DNA from: Pseudomonas rhizoryzae
Lineage (GTDB): Bacteria; Pseudomonadota; Gammaproteobacteria; Pseudomonadales; Pseudomonadaceae
DNA length: 64,000 nt
Assembly (NCBI RefSeq): GCF_005250615.1
Contig: NZ_SULM01000002.1
Location: 372,001 to 436,000, forward strand
Reading direction: 5' to 3'
This document shows positions 53,786 through 63,608 of this stretch, piece after piece. Under the pieces are notes generated by a model, which worked only from the letters and a program-made list of their open reading frames with translations, ran no database searches and was not told where the DNA came from. Numbering within the stretch: the stretch's first letter is position 1; each line of letters begins with the position of its first letter. Made by a program: the position numbers and the translations under genes.

Positions 53786-55050
53786 GTCTTGTCCAAACCC
53801 TCGTCGAGGGCGAAGAGTTCCTGGGCCAGGGTCAGCGCATCGACGCGCCCCTCGGCGGATAGTTTCTTGAGCTGCACGCTGGGGGCGTGCATCAGCTTGT
53901 TGGTGAGGCTACGCGCCAGGGCCGCCAGGGCCTCCTGGGGATCGGCACCGTTGGCCAGTTGCCGCTGGGCGCGGGCCAGTTCATCGTCGCGGATCTGCTC
54001 GCCCTGCTGGCGATAGGCACGCACCACGTCGACCGCGGCGCGCTCGCGCAGCCGCTGCATGAAGTCCTCGACCCCGGCCAGCACCAGCTTTTCGGCGGCC
54101 TGGGCAGCGCCCTGGCGACTCTTGAGATTCTCGGCCACCACCTCGTGCAGGTCGTCCACCGTATAGAGGTAGACGTCCTCCAGCTCGCTCACCTCGGGCT
54201 CGATGTCGCGCGGTACGGCGATGTCGACCATGAAGATGGGCTTGTGCCGCCGCTGCTTGAGCGCGCGCTCCACCGCGCCCTTGCCGAGGATGGGCAACTG
54301 GCTGGCGGTGGAGCTGATGACGATGTCGCTGTTGACCAGTTCGTCGGGAATATCGGCCAGCAGCACGGTATGGGCGCCGAATTCCTCGGCCAGATGGCTG
54401 GCCCGCTCCAGGGTGCGGTTGGCGACGACGATGCGCCGCACGCCCTGCTCATGGAGATGACGGGCGACCAGGGTGATGGTCTCGCCGGCGCCGATCAGCA
54501 GCGCCTGGCTGCGGCTGAGGTCACTGAAGATCTGCTTGGCCAGGCTGACCGCGGCGAAGGCCACCGATACCGGGTTCTCGCCGATGGCCGTGTCGGTGCG
54601 CACCGCCTTGGCAGTGTTGAAGGTGGCTTGGAACAGCCGCCCCAGCAGCGGCCCGACGGTGCCCGCCTCGCGCGCCACGGCGTAGGCCGACTTCAACTGG
54701 CCGAGGATCTGCGGCTCGCCCAGCACCATGGAATCCAGGCCCGCCGCCACCCGCATCATGTGCCGCACCGCGGCCTCGTCCTGGTGCAGATAGATGCTGG
54801 CGCGCAGATCCTCCAGCGGCACTCGATGGTATTGGGCGAGCCAGGCCAGCACCGCTTCCGCCAGACTGGGCTCCACCTCCAGATAGAGCTCGCTGCGATT
54901 GCAGGTAGAGAGAATGGCCGCTTCGCGACTGTGGGTCGCCTGCTCGAGCTGACGCAGGGCCTCGACCGTTTGCTCCGGGGTAAAAGCCACGCGTTCGCGC
55001 ACCTCAACCGAGGCGGTCTTGTGATTGATGCCGAGCGCGAGAAAGGCCAT
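53782..55050 (-). CDS. hemA: Glutamyl-tRNA reductase
   Basis: 422-residue NADPH enzyme forming glutamate-1-semialdehyde, the first committed step of C5 tetrapyrrole synthesis. The N-terminus [15 protein letters not shown] and the nucleophile C50 in LSTCNRSE are diagnostic; LLIGAGETI is the NADPH fold and a dimerisation helix closes the protein. The ATG at 55050 gives the usual length; the frame continues upstream without family similarity. Head of a minus-strand operon divergent from lbcA; the 244-bp gap should carry both promoters, though no clear boxes were seen. Confidence 0.97.
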   Translation of the reverse strand: MAFLALGINHKTASVEVRERVAFTPEQTVEALRQLEQATHSREAAILSTCNRSELYLEVEPSLAEAVLAWLAQYHRVPLEDLRASIYLHQDEAAVRHMMRVAAGLDSMVLGEPQILGQLKSAYAVAREAGTVGPLLGRLFQATFNTAKAVRTDTAIGENPVSVAFAAVSLAKQIFSDLSRSQALLIGAGETITLVARHLHEQGVRRIVVANRTLERASHLAEEFGAHTVLLADIPDELVNSDIVISSTASQLPILGKGAVERALKQRRHKPIFMVDIAVPRDIEPEVSELEDVYLYTVDDLHEVVAENLKSRQGAAQAAEKLVLAGVEDFMQRLRERAAVDVVRAYRQQGEQIRDDELARAQRQLANGADPQEALAALARSLTNKLMHAPSVQLKKLSAEGRVDALTLAQELFALDEGLDKT

Positions 55051-55294
55051 GGACGCAAGCAGTCGAGCGAATGGGAAAGCCGGACATTGTCCTACGCGCA
55101 CGCGGTGGCGACAACCAGCAGCGACGAGCCGTCGGACAATGGCGCTCATAGCCTGGGCAAATGAATCTTGCCGGACAAAAGGCGTCAACAGCCTCGACCA
55201 CCGCACGGCGTGGCCTGTCGCGACGCTTGCGAGACGCGGCCACGACCACTCTTGTGGCATGATGGACCGACTGTAAAAAGGCCGCCCCGACCCT

Positions 55295-57019
55295 ATGACC
55301 AGATACCTTGCGCTGCTGACGACCGCCCTGCTGCTCGCCGGCTGCCAGAACCTCGGCCGTCAACCGACGCCCGCCGCCGCCATCCCGCCGCCCACCGCCA
55401 AGACGAGCACGCCGCAACCGGCCGGCTCCTTCCGCGAAGACACCCTCTACGACCTGCTGGTCGCCGAGCTCGCCGGCCAGCGCAACCGCTTCGACATCGC
55501 CCTGACCAACTACGTCGAACAGGCCAAGTCGACCCAGGACCCGGGCGTCGCCGAGCGCGCCTTCCGCATCGCCGAGTACCTCGGCGCCGATACCCCGGCG
55601 CTGGAAACCGCGCAGATCTGGGCCCGCAACGCGCCGGACAACCTCGATGCCCAGCGCGCCGCCGCCATCATGCTGGCCCGCGCCGGGCGCTACGACGAAT
55701 CCATGGCCTATATGGAGAAGGTGCTCCAGGGCCAGGGCGATACCCACTTCGACTTCCTCGCCCTGTCCGCCGCGGAGACCGACGAGACCACTCGCGCCGG
55801 TCTGCTCAAGAGTTTCGACCGCCTGCTGACCAAGTACCCGCACAACGGCCAGTTGCTGTTCGGCAAGGCGCTGCTCCTGCAGCAGGACGGCCGCCCCGAC
55901 GAGGCGCTGAAATTGCTGGAGCGCAATCCGGCGGCCAAGCGCGAAGTCGCCCCGCTGCTCCTGCGCGCACGCCTGCTGCAAAGCCAGGACCGTAGTGTCG
56001 AGGCCCTGCCTTTGCTGGAAGCCGGCATCCGCCAGCACCCGGAAGACCGTCGCCTGCGCCTGGCCCACGCCCGCCTGCTGGTCGAACTGGATCGCCTGGA
56101 CCAGGCCAAGCGCGAATTCGCCGAACTGGTCAGCCAGTTCCCGGATGACGACGACCTCAGATTCTCCCTGGCACTGGTCTGCCTGGAAGCCCAGGCCTGG
56201 CAGGAAGCCCAGATCTATCTCAAGGAGTTGATCGCCCGCGGCAGCCATGTGGACGCCGCCCACCTCAACCTGGGGCGCAGCTACGAAGAACTCGACCAGC
56301 CCGAACAGGCCCTGGCCGAATACGCCCAGGTCGGTCCGGGCACCGACTACCTGGCCGCCCAGCAGCGCCAGACGGAAATCCTGCTGGAAGCCGGGCGCAC
56401 CGCCGAGGCGCGCCAGCGCCTGGCCGAGGCCCGCAAGCGCCAGAGCGAATACGCCGTGCCCCTCTACCTGCTGGAGGTCGAGGGCCTGGCCGCCGTCGAC
56501 CAGACCGCCCTCGCCGATCAGACCGTGCAACAGGCGCTGCAGCAGTATCCCAACGACCTCAACTTGCTCTACGTCCGCTCCATGCTGGCGGAAAAGCGCG
56601 GCGATCTCGGCCAGTTGGAAAGCGACCTGCGCTACATCATTGCCCACGATCCCGACAACGCCATGGCGCTCAATGCCCTGGGCTACACCCTGGCCGATCG
56701 CACGCCGCGCCTGGCCGAGGCACGCCAACTGATCGACAAGGCTCACCAACTGAGCCCGGACGATCCGGCCATCCTCGACAGCATGGGTTGGATCCGCTAT
56801 CGCCAGGGCCAGTTGGCCGATGCCGAAAGCTACCTGCGCCAGGCCTTCGAACGCTTTCCCGATGCGGAAGTGGCGGCTCACCTGGGCGAAGTGCTCTGGG
56901 CCCAGGGCAAACGCAGCGAAGCGCGCAAGGTCTGGCGCGCCGGCCTCGAAGCCGATGCCGACAACCCCGTCCTGCGCAGTACCCTCAAACGCCTCACCGG
57001 AAGCGAAACCCTCAGATGA
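55295..57019 (+). CDS. lbcA: TPR outer-membrane lipoprotein LbcA
   Basis: 574-residue lipoprotein with lipobox LLLAGC (C17), a short Pro/Thr-rich tether and at least ten tetratricopeptide-like helical pairs to the end (for example [22 protein letters not shown]). The position between hemA and lolB matches PA4667, named LbcA. LbcA is the partner that tethers and activates the periplasmic protease CtpA, which degrades peptidoglycan cross-link hydrolases. Overlaps lolB by four bases (ATGA). Confidence 0.87.
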   Translation: MTRYLALLTTALLLAGCQNLGRQPTPAAAIPPPTAKTSTPQPAGSFREDTLYDLLVAELAGQRNRFDIALTNYVEQAKSTQDPGVAERAFRIAEYLGADTPALETAQIWARNAPDNLDAQRAAAIMLARAGRYDESMAYMEKVLQGQGDTHFDFLALSAAETDETTRAGLLKSFDRLLTKYPHNGQLLFGKALLLQQDGRPDEALKLLERNPAAKREVAPLLLRARLLQSQDRSVEALPLLEAGIRQHPEDRRLRLAHARLLVELDRLDQAKREFAELVSQFPDDDDLRFSLALVCLEAQAWQEAQIYLKELIARGSHVDAAHLNLGRSYEELDQPEQALAEYAQVGPGTDYLAAQQRQTEILLEAGRTAEARQRLAEARKRQSEYAVPLYLLEVEGLAAVDQTALADQTVQQALQQYPNDLNLLYVRSMLAEKRGDLGQLESDLRYIIAHDPDNAMALNALGYTLADRTPRLAEARQLIDKAHQLSPDDPAILDSMGWIRYRQGQLADAESYLRQAFERFPDAEVAAHLGEVLWAQGKRSEARKVWRAGLEADADNPVLRSTLKRLTGSETLR

Positions 57020-57633
57020 TCCGCGTGCGCACTCTCTTCACCCTGTTCCTGCTCGCCCTGCTGGCCGGTTGCGCCACCTCTCGCCAGGAGGCCGTGGAAG
57101 GCCAGGGCAACGCCGCCCAGTGGCAGGCCCACAAGCAACGCGTCGCCGCCATCAACGGCTGGCAGATCGACGGCAAGGTCGGCATCCGCTCCCCGCGCGA
57201 TTCCGGCAGCGGCACCCTGTTCTGGCTGCAGCGCCAGGATTATTACGATATCCGCCTCGCCGGCCCCCTGGGGCGTGGCGCCACCCGCCTCACCGGTCGC
57301 CCGGGCGCCGTGACCCTGGATGTCTCCGGCCAGGGCCGCTACGAGGCCGACTCGCCCGAGGCCCTGCTGGAACAGCAGCTCGGCTGGCGCCTGCCGGTCT
57401 CCCACCTGTTCTGGTGGGTGCGCGGCCTGCCCGCGCCGGACAGCCGCAGCCAACTGACCCTGGATGCCGACAGCCACCTGGCGCGCCTGGTACAGGACGG
57501 CTGGACCGTCGAATACACCCGCTATACCGAGCAGGACGGCTTCGCCCTGCCCGAGCGCCTGAAACTCACCGGCAAGGACCTGGAAGTCATCCTGGTGGTG
57601 AAGAGCTGGCAGCCACGCGAGCTGGGCAAATGA
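57016..57633 (+). CDS. lolB: Outer-membrane lipoprotein receptor LolB
   Basis: 205-residue lipoprotein (lipobox LLAGC, C19) that accepts lipoproteins from LolA and inserts them in the outer membrane. [15 protein letters not shown] starts the LolB barrel; [10 protein letters not shown] and the strand [21 protein letters not shown] are family features. Downstream of lbcA, itself a Lol client, and overlapping ispE as ATGA, so three genes form one operon. Confidence 0.95.
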   Translation: MIRVRTLFTLFLLALLAGCATSRQEAVEGQGNAAQWQAHKQRVAAINGWQIDGKVGIRSPRDSGSGTLFWLQRQDYYDIRLAGPLGRGATRLTGRPGAVTLDVSGQGRYEADSPEALLEQQLGWRLPVSHLFWWVRGLPAPDSRSQLTLDADSHLARLVQDGWTVEYTRYTEQDGFALPERLKLTGKDLEVILVVKSWQPRELGK

Positions 57634-58490
57634 CCGCCACGCCTGCCTTCACCCTGCCGGCACCGGCCAAGCTCAACTTGTTCCTGCACATCCTCGGTCG
57701 CCGGCCGGACGGCTATCACGAACTGCAGACGCTCTTTCAATTCCTCGACTGGGGCGACGACCTGGGCTTCGCCCGGCGTGACGATGGCGTTCTAAGCCTG
57801 CACGATGGCCTGCCCGGCGTCGCCCCCGAGCAGAATCTCATCCTGCGCGCCGCCCGCCTGCTGCAACAGGAAAGCGGTACCGCGCAAGGCGCCGACCTCT
57901 GGCTGACCAAGCGCCTGCCCATGGGTGGCGGGATCGGCGGCGGCAGTTCGGACGCTGCCACCACCCTGCTCGGCCTGAACCATCTCTGGGGCCTCGGCGC
58001 CAGTCTGGATGACCTGGCGGTCCTGGGCCTGCGCCTGGGCGCCGACGTCCCGGTGTTCGTCCGCGGCCAGGCCGCCTTCGCCGAGGGCGTGGGCGAAAAG
58101 CTCACGCCGGTTATGCCACCGGAACCCTGGTATCTCGTGGCCGTGCCGCAAGTCTCTGTAAGTACAGCAGAAATTTTTTCCGATCCGCTGTTGACACGTG
58201 ACACTCCCGCCATTAAAGTTTGCGCCGTTCTCGAGTGGTCAGGTCGAAACGACTGCCAGAGTACGGTCGAGAAGCGTTACCCAGAAATTCGTAACGCTTT
58301 GATCTTGCTAAACAAATTTGTTTCAGCTAGATTAACCGGCACTGGAGGTTGCATATTTGGAAGCTTTCCAAATAAGACCGAAGCTGATACAGTAGCGAGC
58401 CAGCTACCAGCATCACTTCCAGGCTTCGTAGCCAAGGGCAGCAACGTTTCGATGTTGCACCGAGCGCTGGCAAGTCTGACCAGAGAATGA
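57630..58490 (+). CDS. ispE: 4-diphosphocytidyl-2-C-methyl-D-erythritol kinase
   Basis: 286-residue GHMP kinase of the MEP isoprenoid pathway. It has [12 protein letters not shown] with the catalytic Lys, the ATP motif [18 protein letters not shown] (96-113) and the third motif [12 protein letters not shown]. The protein looks normal throughout, yet from about 58150 the DNA becomes AT-rich (near 48 % G+C by eye, against about 68 % before) and codon use shifts, without any frame break. A sigma70-like promoter lies inside this segment. Confidence 0.95.
   Translation: MTATPAFTLPAPAKLNLFLHILGRRPDGYHELQTLFQFLDWGDDLGFARRDDGVLSLHDGLPGVAPEQNLILRAARLLQQESGTAQGADLWLTKRLPMGGGIGGGSSDAATTLLGLNHLWGLGASLDDLAVLGLRLGADVPVFVRGQAAFAEGVGEKLTPVMPPEPWYLVAVPQVSVSTAEIFSDPLLTRDTPAIKVCAVLEWSGRNDCQSTVEKRYPEIRNALILLNKFVSARLTGTGGCIFGSFPNKTEADTVASQLPASLPGFVAKGSNVSMLHRALASLTRE
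58191..58219 (+). promoter_or_regulatory. Promoter inside ispE for tRNA-Gln and prs
   Basis: TTGACA (58191-58196, full consensus), 17-base spacer and TAAAGT (58214-58219, four of six). It lies in the AT-rich 3' part of ispE, about 300 bases upstream of the tRNA gene. This would give prs and tRNA-Gln transcription apart from the lbcA-lolB-ispE operon. Confidence 0.6.
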
Positions 58491-58515
58491 GTACAGCTAG
58501 TACTCTGCAAGATAC

Positions 58516-58590
58516 AGGGGCGTCGCCAAGCGGTAAGGCAGCAGGTTTTGATCCTGCCATGCGTTGGTTCGAATCCAGCCGCCCCTGCCA
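58516..58590 (+). tRNA. tRNA-Gln (anticodon TTG)
   Basis: 75-nt cloverleaf. Acceptor stem AGGGGCG (58516-58522) pairs with CGCCCCT (58580-58586); discriminator G and encoded CCA end the gene. The anticodon stem GCAGG/CCTGC encloses TTTTGAT with anticodon TTG; the T-arm is GTTGG-TTCGAAT-CCAGC. It lies between ispE and prs, the usual pseudomonad place. Confidence 0.96.
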
Positions 58591-58631
58591 TTTTCCTTCC
58601 AAGACCCACCTCAAGCCGCAGGAACTGCAGC

Positions 58632-59573
58632 GTGTCCAAGATGATGGTCTTCACGGGGAACGCCAACCCCGATCTGGCACGGCGCATCGTGCGCCAGCTG
58701 CACATCCCTCTCGGTGACGTCTCCGTCGGAAAATTCTCCGATGGCGAGATCAGCGTCGAAATCAACGAGAACGTGCGCGGCAAGGATGTCTTCATCATCC
58801 AGCCCACCTGCGAGCCGACCAACGATAACCTGATGGAACTGGTGGTGATGGCCGATGCCTTCCGCCGCTCCTCGGCTACCCGTATCACCGCAGTCATCCC
58901 CTATTTCGGCTATGCGCGCCAGGATCGCCGTCCGCGTTCCGCGCGGGTCGCCATCAGCGCCAAAGTCGTGGCCGACATGCTGACCGTGGTGGGCATCAAC
59001 CGGGTGCTCACCGTCGATCTGCACGCCGACCAGATCCAAGGCTTCTTCGATATTCCCGTGGACAACATCTACGGCTCCCCCGCCCTGGTGGATGACATCG
59101 AAGACCAGCGTTTCGAAAATCTGATGATCGTCTCCCCCGATATCGGCGGCGTGGTGCGTGCGCGTGCCGTGGCCAAGAGCCTGGGCGTGGACCTGGCGAT
59201 CATCGACAAGCGTCGCCCCAAGGCCAACCAGTCGGAAGTGATGCACATCATCGGTGACATCCAGGACCGCACCTGCGTGCTGGTCGACGACATGGTCGAT
59301 ACCGCCGGCACCCTGTGCCATGCGGCCAAGGCGCTGAAAGAACATGGCGCCGCCAAGGTACTGGCCTATTGCACCCACCCGGTGCTGTCGGGTCGGGCCA
59401 TCGAGAACATCGACAACTCCGTGCTGGACGAGCTGGTGGTGACCAACACCATTCCTTTGTCCGCCGCGGCCCAGGCCTGCAGCCGGATCCGCCAACTGGA
59501 CATCGCGCCGGTAGTGGCCGAGGCCGTACGCCGGATCAGTAACGAAGAATCCATCAGCGCGATGTTCCGTTAA
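58632..59573 (+). CDS. prs: Ribose-phosphate pyrophosphokinase
   Basis: 313-residue PRPP synthase, supplying PRPP for purine, pyrimidine, His and NAD routes (users hisI/hisE pathway, purD, hpt and upp are in this window). The metal and regulatory loops [10 protein letters not shown] and [16 protein letters not shown], the [11 protein letters not shown] catalytic segment and the PRPP loop [11 protein letters not shown] are clear. The GTG start at 58632 gives the family start [10 protein letters not shown] and follows CAGGAACTGCAGC. Confidence 0.97.
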   Translation: MSKMMVFTGNANPDLARRIVRQLHIPLGDVSVGKFSDGEISVEINENVRGKDVFIIQPTCEPTNDNLMELVVMADAFRRSSATRITAVIPYFGYARQDRRPRSARVAISAKVVADMLTVVGINRVLTVDLHADQIQGFFDIPVDNIYGSPALVDDIEDQRFENLMIVSPDIGGVVRARAVAKSLGVDLAIIDKRRPKANQSEVMHIIGDIQDRTCVLVDDMVDTAGTLCHAAKALKEHGAAKVLAYCTHPVLSGRAIENIDNSVLDELVVTNTIPLSAAAQACSRIRQLDIAPVVAEAVRRISNEESISAMFR

Positions 59574-59593
59574 GGGACAGACGCTCTGGAAGC

Positions 59594-59629
59594 GCCCCGG
59601 AAGGCCCCTTAGGCCTACCGGGGCTTTTT
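59594..59629 (+). terminator. Rho-independent terminator after prs
   Basis: GCCCCGG (59594-59600) pairs with CCGGGGC (59618-59624), with an inner GGCC/GGCC pair, followed by TTTTT. It separates prs from rplY. Confidence 0.87.
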
Positions 59630-59696
59630 AGTCGGTAGGGTCGCAGAACTGGTCGCAAGTTCTCTTCCCACCGATTCCTTATCCTGGAGATTCACA

Positions 59697-60311
59697 ATGG
59701 TTGATTTCACTCTGAATGCCGAAGTGCGTTCCGACCTGGGGAAAGGTGCGAGCCGCCGCCTGCGTCGTAATGCCGGTAACGTTCCCGCCGTGATCTACGG
59801 TGGCGACAAGGCCCCGACTTCCATCACCCTGGTCGGCAAAGACCTGGCCAAGATGCTGGAAAGCGAAGCCGCCTACTCCAGCGTCATCACCCTGAAGGTC
59901 GATGGCAGCAACGAGAGCGTCCTGGTCAAGGCCCTGCAGCGTCACCCCTCCAAGGGCTACGTCCTGCACGCCGACTTCCTGCGCGTCGTCGCCGGCCAGA
60001 AGCTGACCGCCCATGTTCCGCTGCACTTCATGAACCAGGAAACCTCCGTGGGCGTGAAGCAGCAGGGTGGTGAGATCCTGCACACCATCAACGAAGTCGA
60101 AGTTTCCTGCCTGCCGAAAGACCTGCCGGAATTCATCGAAGTCGACATGACCAAGGTCGAGCTGGACCAGATCGTTCACCTGAGCGACCTGAAACTCCCG
60201 GCTGGCGTCGAGCTGGTGTCCCTGGCCCACGGCAGCGATCTGCCGGTTGCCAGCATCCACCTGCCGCGCATCCGTGAGGAAGCCGCCGGTGAAGAAGGCG
60301 CTGCCGAGTAA
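59697..60311 (+). CDS. rplY: 50S ribosomal protein L25, long Ctc type
   Basis: 204-residue L25/Ctc protein. The N-terminal L25 domain (about 1-93, starting [20 protein letters not shown]) binds 5S rRNA; the C-terminal TL5-type beta domain follows. The short enterobacterial L25 has only the first domain. CTGGAGATTCACA precedes the ATG. pth begins 34 bases downstream. Confidence 0.96.
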   Translation: MVDFTLNAEVRSDLGKGASRRLRRNAGNVPAVIYGGDKAPTSITLVGKDLAKMLESEAAYSSVITLKVDGSNESVLVKALQRHPSKGYVLHADFLRVVAGQKLTAHVPLHFMNQETSVGVKQQGGEILHTINEVEVSCLPKDLPEFIEVDMTKVELDQIVHLSDLKLPAGVELVSLAHGSDLPVASIHLPRIREEAAGEEGAAE

Positions 60312-60345
60312 GTTCGCGCACGCCTGACCGAGAAGGGCCCCTGAC

Positions 60346-60930
60346 ATGACTGCCGTTCAACTGATCGTCGGCCTGGGTAATCCAGGCCCCGAATACGACC
60401 AGACCCGGCATAATGCAGGGGCCCTTTTCGTTGAGCGACTCGCCGCCGCCCAGGGCGCAAGCCTGGCGGTCGAGCGCAAGTATCACGGCCTCGTGGGGCG
60501 TTTTCGCCACGCGGGGAACGACGTTCGTCTGCTCATTCCCACCACCTACATGAACCGCAGCGGCCAGGCCGTGGCGGCGCTCGCCGGCTTCTTCCGCATT
60601 CCGCCGGCGGCCATCCTGGTGGCCCACGACGAACTCGACCTACCACCCGGCACCGCGCGCCTCAAGACCGGCGGCGGCCATGGCGGTCACAACGGGCTGC
60701 GCGACATCATCGCCCAACTCGGCAATCAGAACGGCTTCCAGCGCCTGCGCCTGGGTATCGGCCATCCCGGGCATGCCAGCCTGGTTTCCAATTTCGTGCT
60801 GGGTCGGGCGCCGCGCAGTGAGCAGGAACTGCTCGACAACAGTATCGACGCCGCGCTCGAAGTGGTACCGGAGCTGCTGGCCGGTGACCTGACCCGGGCC
60901 ATGCAGCGCCTGCACAGTCGCAAGACCTGA
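60346..60930 (+). CDS. pth: Peptidyl-tRNA hydrolase
   Basis: 194-residue enzyme recycling peptidyl-tRNAs. The catalytic His is H22 in RHNAG after [20 protein letters not shown] and HDELDLPPG hold further active-site residues; [14 protein letters not shown] is invariant. rplY-pth-ychF is a conserved run. Confidence 0.97.
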   Translation: MTAVQLIVGLGNPGPEYDQTRHNAGALFVERLAAAQGASLAVERKYHGLVGRFRHAGNDVRLLIPTTYMNRSGQAVAALAGFFRIPPAAILVAHDELDLPPGTARLKTGGGHGGHNGLRDIIAQLGNQNGFQRLRLGIGHPGHASLVSNFVLGRAPRSEQELLDNSIDAALEVVPELLAGDLTRAMQRLHSRKT

Positions 60931-60972
60931 TCCACCCTACTCTCTTCCTTTTCTTCCGCGAGGACACACACC

Positions 60973-62073
60973 ATGGGATTCAATTGCGGCATCGTCGGCC
61001 TGCCCAACGTTGGCAAGTCCACCCTGTTCAATGCCCTGACCCAATCCGGTATCGCGGCGGAAAACTTCCCTTTCTGCACCATCGAGCCCAATAGCGGCAT
61101 CGTGCCCATGCCCGATGCGCGGCTGAATGCCCTGGCGGAGATCGTCAAGCCCGAGCGGGTGATCCCCACCACCATGGAATTCGTCGACATCGCAGGGCTA
61201 GTGGCCGGTGCCTCCAAGGGTGAGGGCCTGGGCAACAAGTTCCTCGCCAACATCCGCGAGACCGACGCCATCGCCCACGTGGTGCGCTGCTTCGAAGACG
61301 AGAACGTCATCCACGTGGCCAACTCGGTGGACCCGAAGCGGGATATCGAGGTCATCGACCTGGAACTGATCTTCGCCGACCTCGACAGCTGCGAGAAGCA
61401 ACTGCAGCGCGTCACCCGCAACGCCAAGGGCGGCGACAAGGAAGCCCTGGCGCAGAAGGCCCTGCTGGAACAGCTCATCCCCCACTTCGAGGCCGGCAAG
61501 CCCGCCCGTAGCCTGATGAAGGGCCTGGACGACGAGCAAAAGCGCCTGGTGCGCAGCTTCCACCTGCTGACCAGCAAGCCGGTGATGTACATCGCCAACG
61601 TCGCCGAAGACGGCTTCGAAAATAACCCGCACCTGGACGTGGTCCGCGCCATCGCCGAAGAAGAAGGTGCCGTGGTGGTGCCGGTGTGCAACAAGATCGA
61701 GGCGGAAATCGCCGAACTGGACGACGACGAGGAAAAGCAGATGTTCCTCGAATCCATGGGCATGGAAGAGCCGGGCCTGAACCGGGTGATCCGCGCCGGC
61801 TATGAACTGCTCAACCTGCAGACCTACTTCACCGCCGGGGTGAAGGAAGTCCGCGCCTGGACCGTCCGCGTCGGCGCCACCGCGCCCCAGTCGGCCGCCG
61901 CCATCCACACCGACTTCGAGAAAGGCTTCATCCGCGCCGAAGTGGTGGCCTATGACGACTTCATCGCCTTCAAGGGCGAGAACGGCGCCAAGGAAGCCGG
62001 CAAATGGCGCCTGGAAGGCAAGGACTACATTGTCAAGGACGGTGACGTCATGCACTTCCGCTTCAACGTCTAA
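60973..62073 (+). CDS. ychF: Ribosome-binding ATPase YchF
   Basis: 366-residue Obg-family P-loop protein that prefers ATP. The G1 motif is GLPNVGKST (9-17), G3 is [16 protein letters not shown], a coiled-coil insert follows, and the C-terminal TGS domain ends [13 protein letters not shown]. Fully intact; the conserved C-terminus shows that the adjoining island did not disrupt it. Last core gene in the window. Confidence 0.97.
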   Translation: MGFNCGIVGLPNVGKSTLFNALTQSGIAAENFPFCTIEPNSGIVPMPDARLNALAEIVKPERVIPTTMEFVDIAGLVAGASKGEGLGNKFLANIRETDAIAHVVRCFEDENVIHVANSVDPKRDIEVIDLELIFADLDSCEKQLQRVTRNAKGGDKEALAQKALLEQLIPHFEAGKPARSLMKGLDDEQKRLVRSFHLLTSKPVMYIANVAEDGFENNPHLDVVRAIAEEEGAVVVPVCNKIEAEIAELDDDEEKQMFLESMGMEEPGLNRVIRAGYELLNLQTYFTAGVKEVRAWTVRVGATAPQSAAAIHTDFEKGFIRAEVVAYDDFIAFKGENGAKEAGKWRLEGKDYIVKDGDVMHFRFNV

Positions 62074-62082
62074 ACAAGAATT

Positions 62083-62108
62083 TGGATCCTCGTGGATCCT
62101 AATGGACA
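62083..62108. repeat. Short tandem repeat after ychF
   Basis: TGGATCCT at 62083-62090 and 62093-62100 is followed ten bases later by the related TGGACA, a 10-base period. It is the first sequence after the ychF stop and a possible recombination core. Confidence 0.5.
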
Positions 62109-62166
62109 CAAAACCCCTTGAAGAAAGCCGCTTCAGGGGGTTTTTCTTTTCCACCAATGTCCATTA
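62100..62166. terminator. ychF terminator enclosed in a larger inverted repeat
   Basis: The inner hairpin CCCCTTGAAG/CTTCAGGGGG (62114-62140) with T tract (62141-62145) ends ychF. It is enclosed by a perfect 9-bp inverted pair TAATGGACA (62100-62108) and TGTCCATTA (62158-62166). Confidence 0.75.
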
Positions 62167-62202
62167 AGTCTTTTTGCCATCCATACCTTTAGCGGGTACG
62201 CT

Positions 62203-62246
62203 GCCGGGTATAGCATAATCATACCCGATCTAAAACCGGGTATAGC
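62203..62246 (+). promoter_or_regulatory. Repeated motif upstream of the integrase
   Basis: CCGGGTATAGC occurs twice in the same direction (62204-62214 and 62236-62246), 32 bases apart, with an inverted ATACCCG (62221-62227) between them. The block ends 15 bases before the integrase ATG, so it may be its operator or part of the recombinase binding region. Confidence 0.55.
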
Positions 62247-62261
62247 CAGCAAGGAGCTGCC

Positions 62262-63530
62262 ATGCCACTCACCGACACCCAGTGCCGCACCGCAAAACCC
62301 AAGGAACGGCCCTACAAGCTCACGGATGGAAATGGCCTCTACCTAGAGGTGAAGCCTAATGGTGTTAAGGCCTGGCGCTATCGGTTCGAGCTAAGCGACG
62401 GCAAAGCTAGGAAGGAAAGTATCTTCGCCATTGGGGACTATGTGGTTGCCCCGAAGGGAGAGACGTCCGAGCAGGCCCAAGAGCGACGCAACGGACGTCG
62501 ATTCACCCTTTCGGAAGCTCGTGACGAGCGAGTAAAAGCGCGCTCACTCGTCGTGCAAGGCATCAATCCAGCCCATCATAGGCAGCAAGAGCGGGTTAAA
62601 CGTGACCACGAGAGAGCCATCACTTTCGAAGCGGTAAGCAAAGAGTGGCTAGCACTGAAGGACTGGGAGGAAATCACCAAGGCCAAGCGGCTAAAAATGC
62701 TGGAGCGGGTTGTGTTTCCGAGAATCGGGAAGATGCCGATCAAGACCATCACCTCCGCCCACATCCTTGAGGTGCTGAAGGGAGCCGCTCAGGACAATGG
62801 CCCATCAGTGGCTGCTGAAGCCAAGCGAAGCATGTCCGGTGTTTTCGACCTGGCAATCTCCACTCTACGTGCCAGTATTGACCCCGTTCACCCTGTTCGC
62901 AAGGCGCTGCCTGCAAACAAAACACAGCACAAACGACCACTTTCCAACGATGAAATTGGCCAGCTCCTGCGAGACATCGAGTCCCATGGCGGACGCTATG
63001 AAACCCTAGGCGCATTCCGCCTCATGTGGCTGACTCTATGCCGGCCAAATGAAGCAGTAGAAGCTCAATGGTCGGAGTTTGATCTGGGCAAAGCTCTCTG
63101 GCGCATTCCTGCCGAGCGGATGAAAAAGCGAAAGGAGCACACAGTCCCGCTCCCCAGGCAGGCGGTGGAATTGCTGCAGGCCCTACACGGCATCACTGGC
63201 AAGCACACCCATGTCTTTCCGCATCGAGACGTACGTACTCGGCCGATGGTCGCAGCTTCCTTCCGTCAGATGCTCAATGCCTTGGGCTGGGGTGGCAAGT
63301 ACAGCCCACACGCCACGCGGACTACAGGTAGCACCAGGCTCAATGAAATGGGCTTTTCAGCAGACTGGATCGAAAGGCAATTGGCACATACCGAACAGAA
63401 TGCCGTTCGCCGCACTTACAACCATGCAGAGTACCTAACTGATAGAGCCAAGATGATGCAGCAATGGGCTGACATGCTTGACACGTGGAAAATCAGTGAC
63501 GTTGACACATCGAAAGCAGATACCAATTAA
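62262..63530 (+). CDS. Tyrosine recombinase/integrase (P4-type, DUF4102 N-terminus)
   Basis: 422-residue site-specific recombinase. The N-terminal arm-binding DUF4102 domain (about 1-100) is followed by a core-binding SAM-like domain (about 120-215) and the catalytic domain with R261 (LCRPNEA), K291, H350 and R353 (HATRTTGST), H376 and nucleophile Y386 (RRTYNHAEYL). HATRTT differs from the common HGFRHT but keeps the essential His and Arg. AAGGAG precedes the ATG. The lower GC and position just after ychF mark the left end of an island. Confidence 0.93.
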   Translation: MPLTDTQCRTAKPKERPYKLTDGNGLYLEVKPNGVKAWRYRFELSDGKARKESIFAIGDYVVAPKGETSEQAQERRNGRRFTLSEARDERVKARSLVVQGINPAHHRQQERVKRDHERAITFEAVSKEWLALKDWEEITKAKRLKMLERVVFPRIGKMPIKTITSAHILEVLKGAAQDNGPSVAAEAKRSMSGVFDLAISTLRASIDPVHPVRKALPANKTQHKRPLSNDEIGQLLRDIESHGGRYETLGAFRLMWLTLCRPNEAVEAQWSEFDLGKALWRIPAERMKKRKEHTVPLPRQAVELLQALHGITGKHTHVFPHRDVRTRPMVAASFRQMLNALGWGGKYSPHATRTTGSTRLNEMGFSADWIERQLAHTEQNAVRRTYNHAEYLTDRAKMMQQWADMLDTWKISDVDTSKADTN

Positions 63531-63608
63531 GCGGGAGCGAGAACAGATGATGAATTCGCACCTATGAAAGTCGTGTGTTAGGTTCTACAAAAGGGAAATT
63601 AAAACTAA
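63531..63608. other. Short AT-rich gap, integrase to methyltransferase
   Basis: 78 bp, AT-rich, with an AGGGA ribosome-binding sequence about 11 bases before the next ATG. No promoter boxes were confidently placed. Confidence 0.5.

Noticed and set aside
58150-58490. Frameshift or inserted foreign segment in ispE
   Set aside because: The reading frame and IspE motifs continue without break, so only base composition changes.
62074-62261. tRNA fragment as attachment site of the island
   Set aside because: No cloverleaf arm or T-loop sequence is present in this gap.
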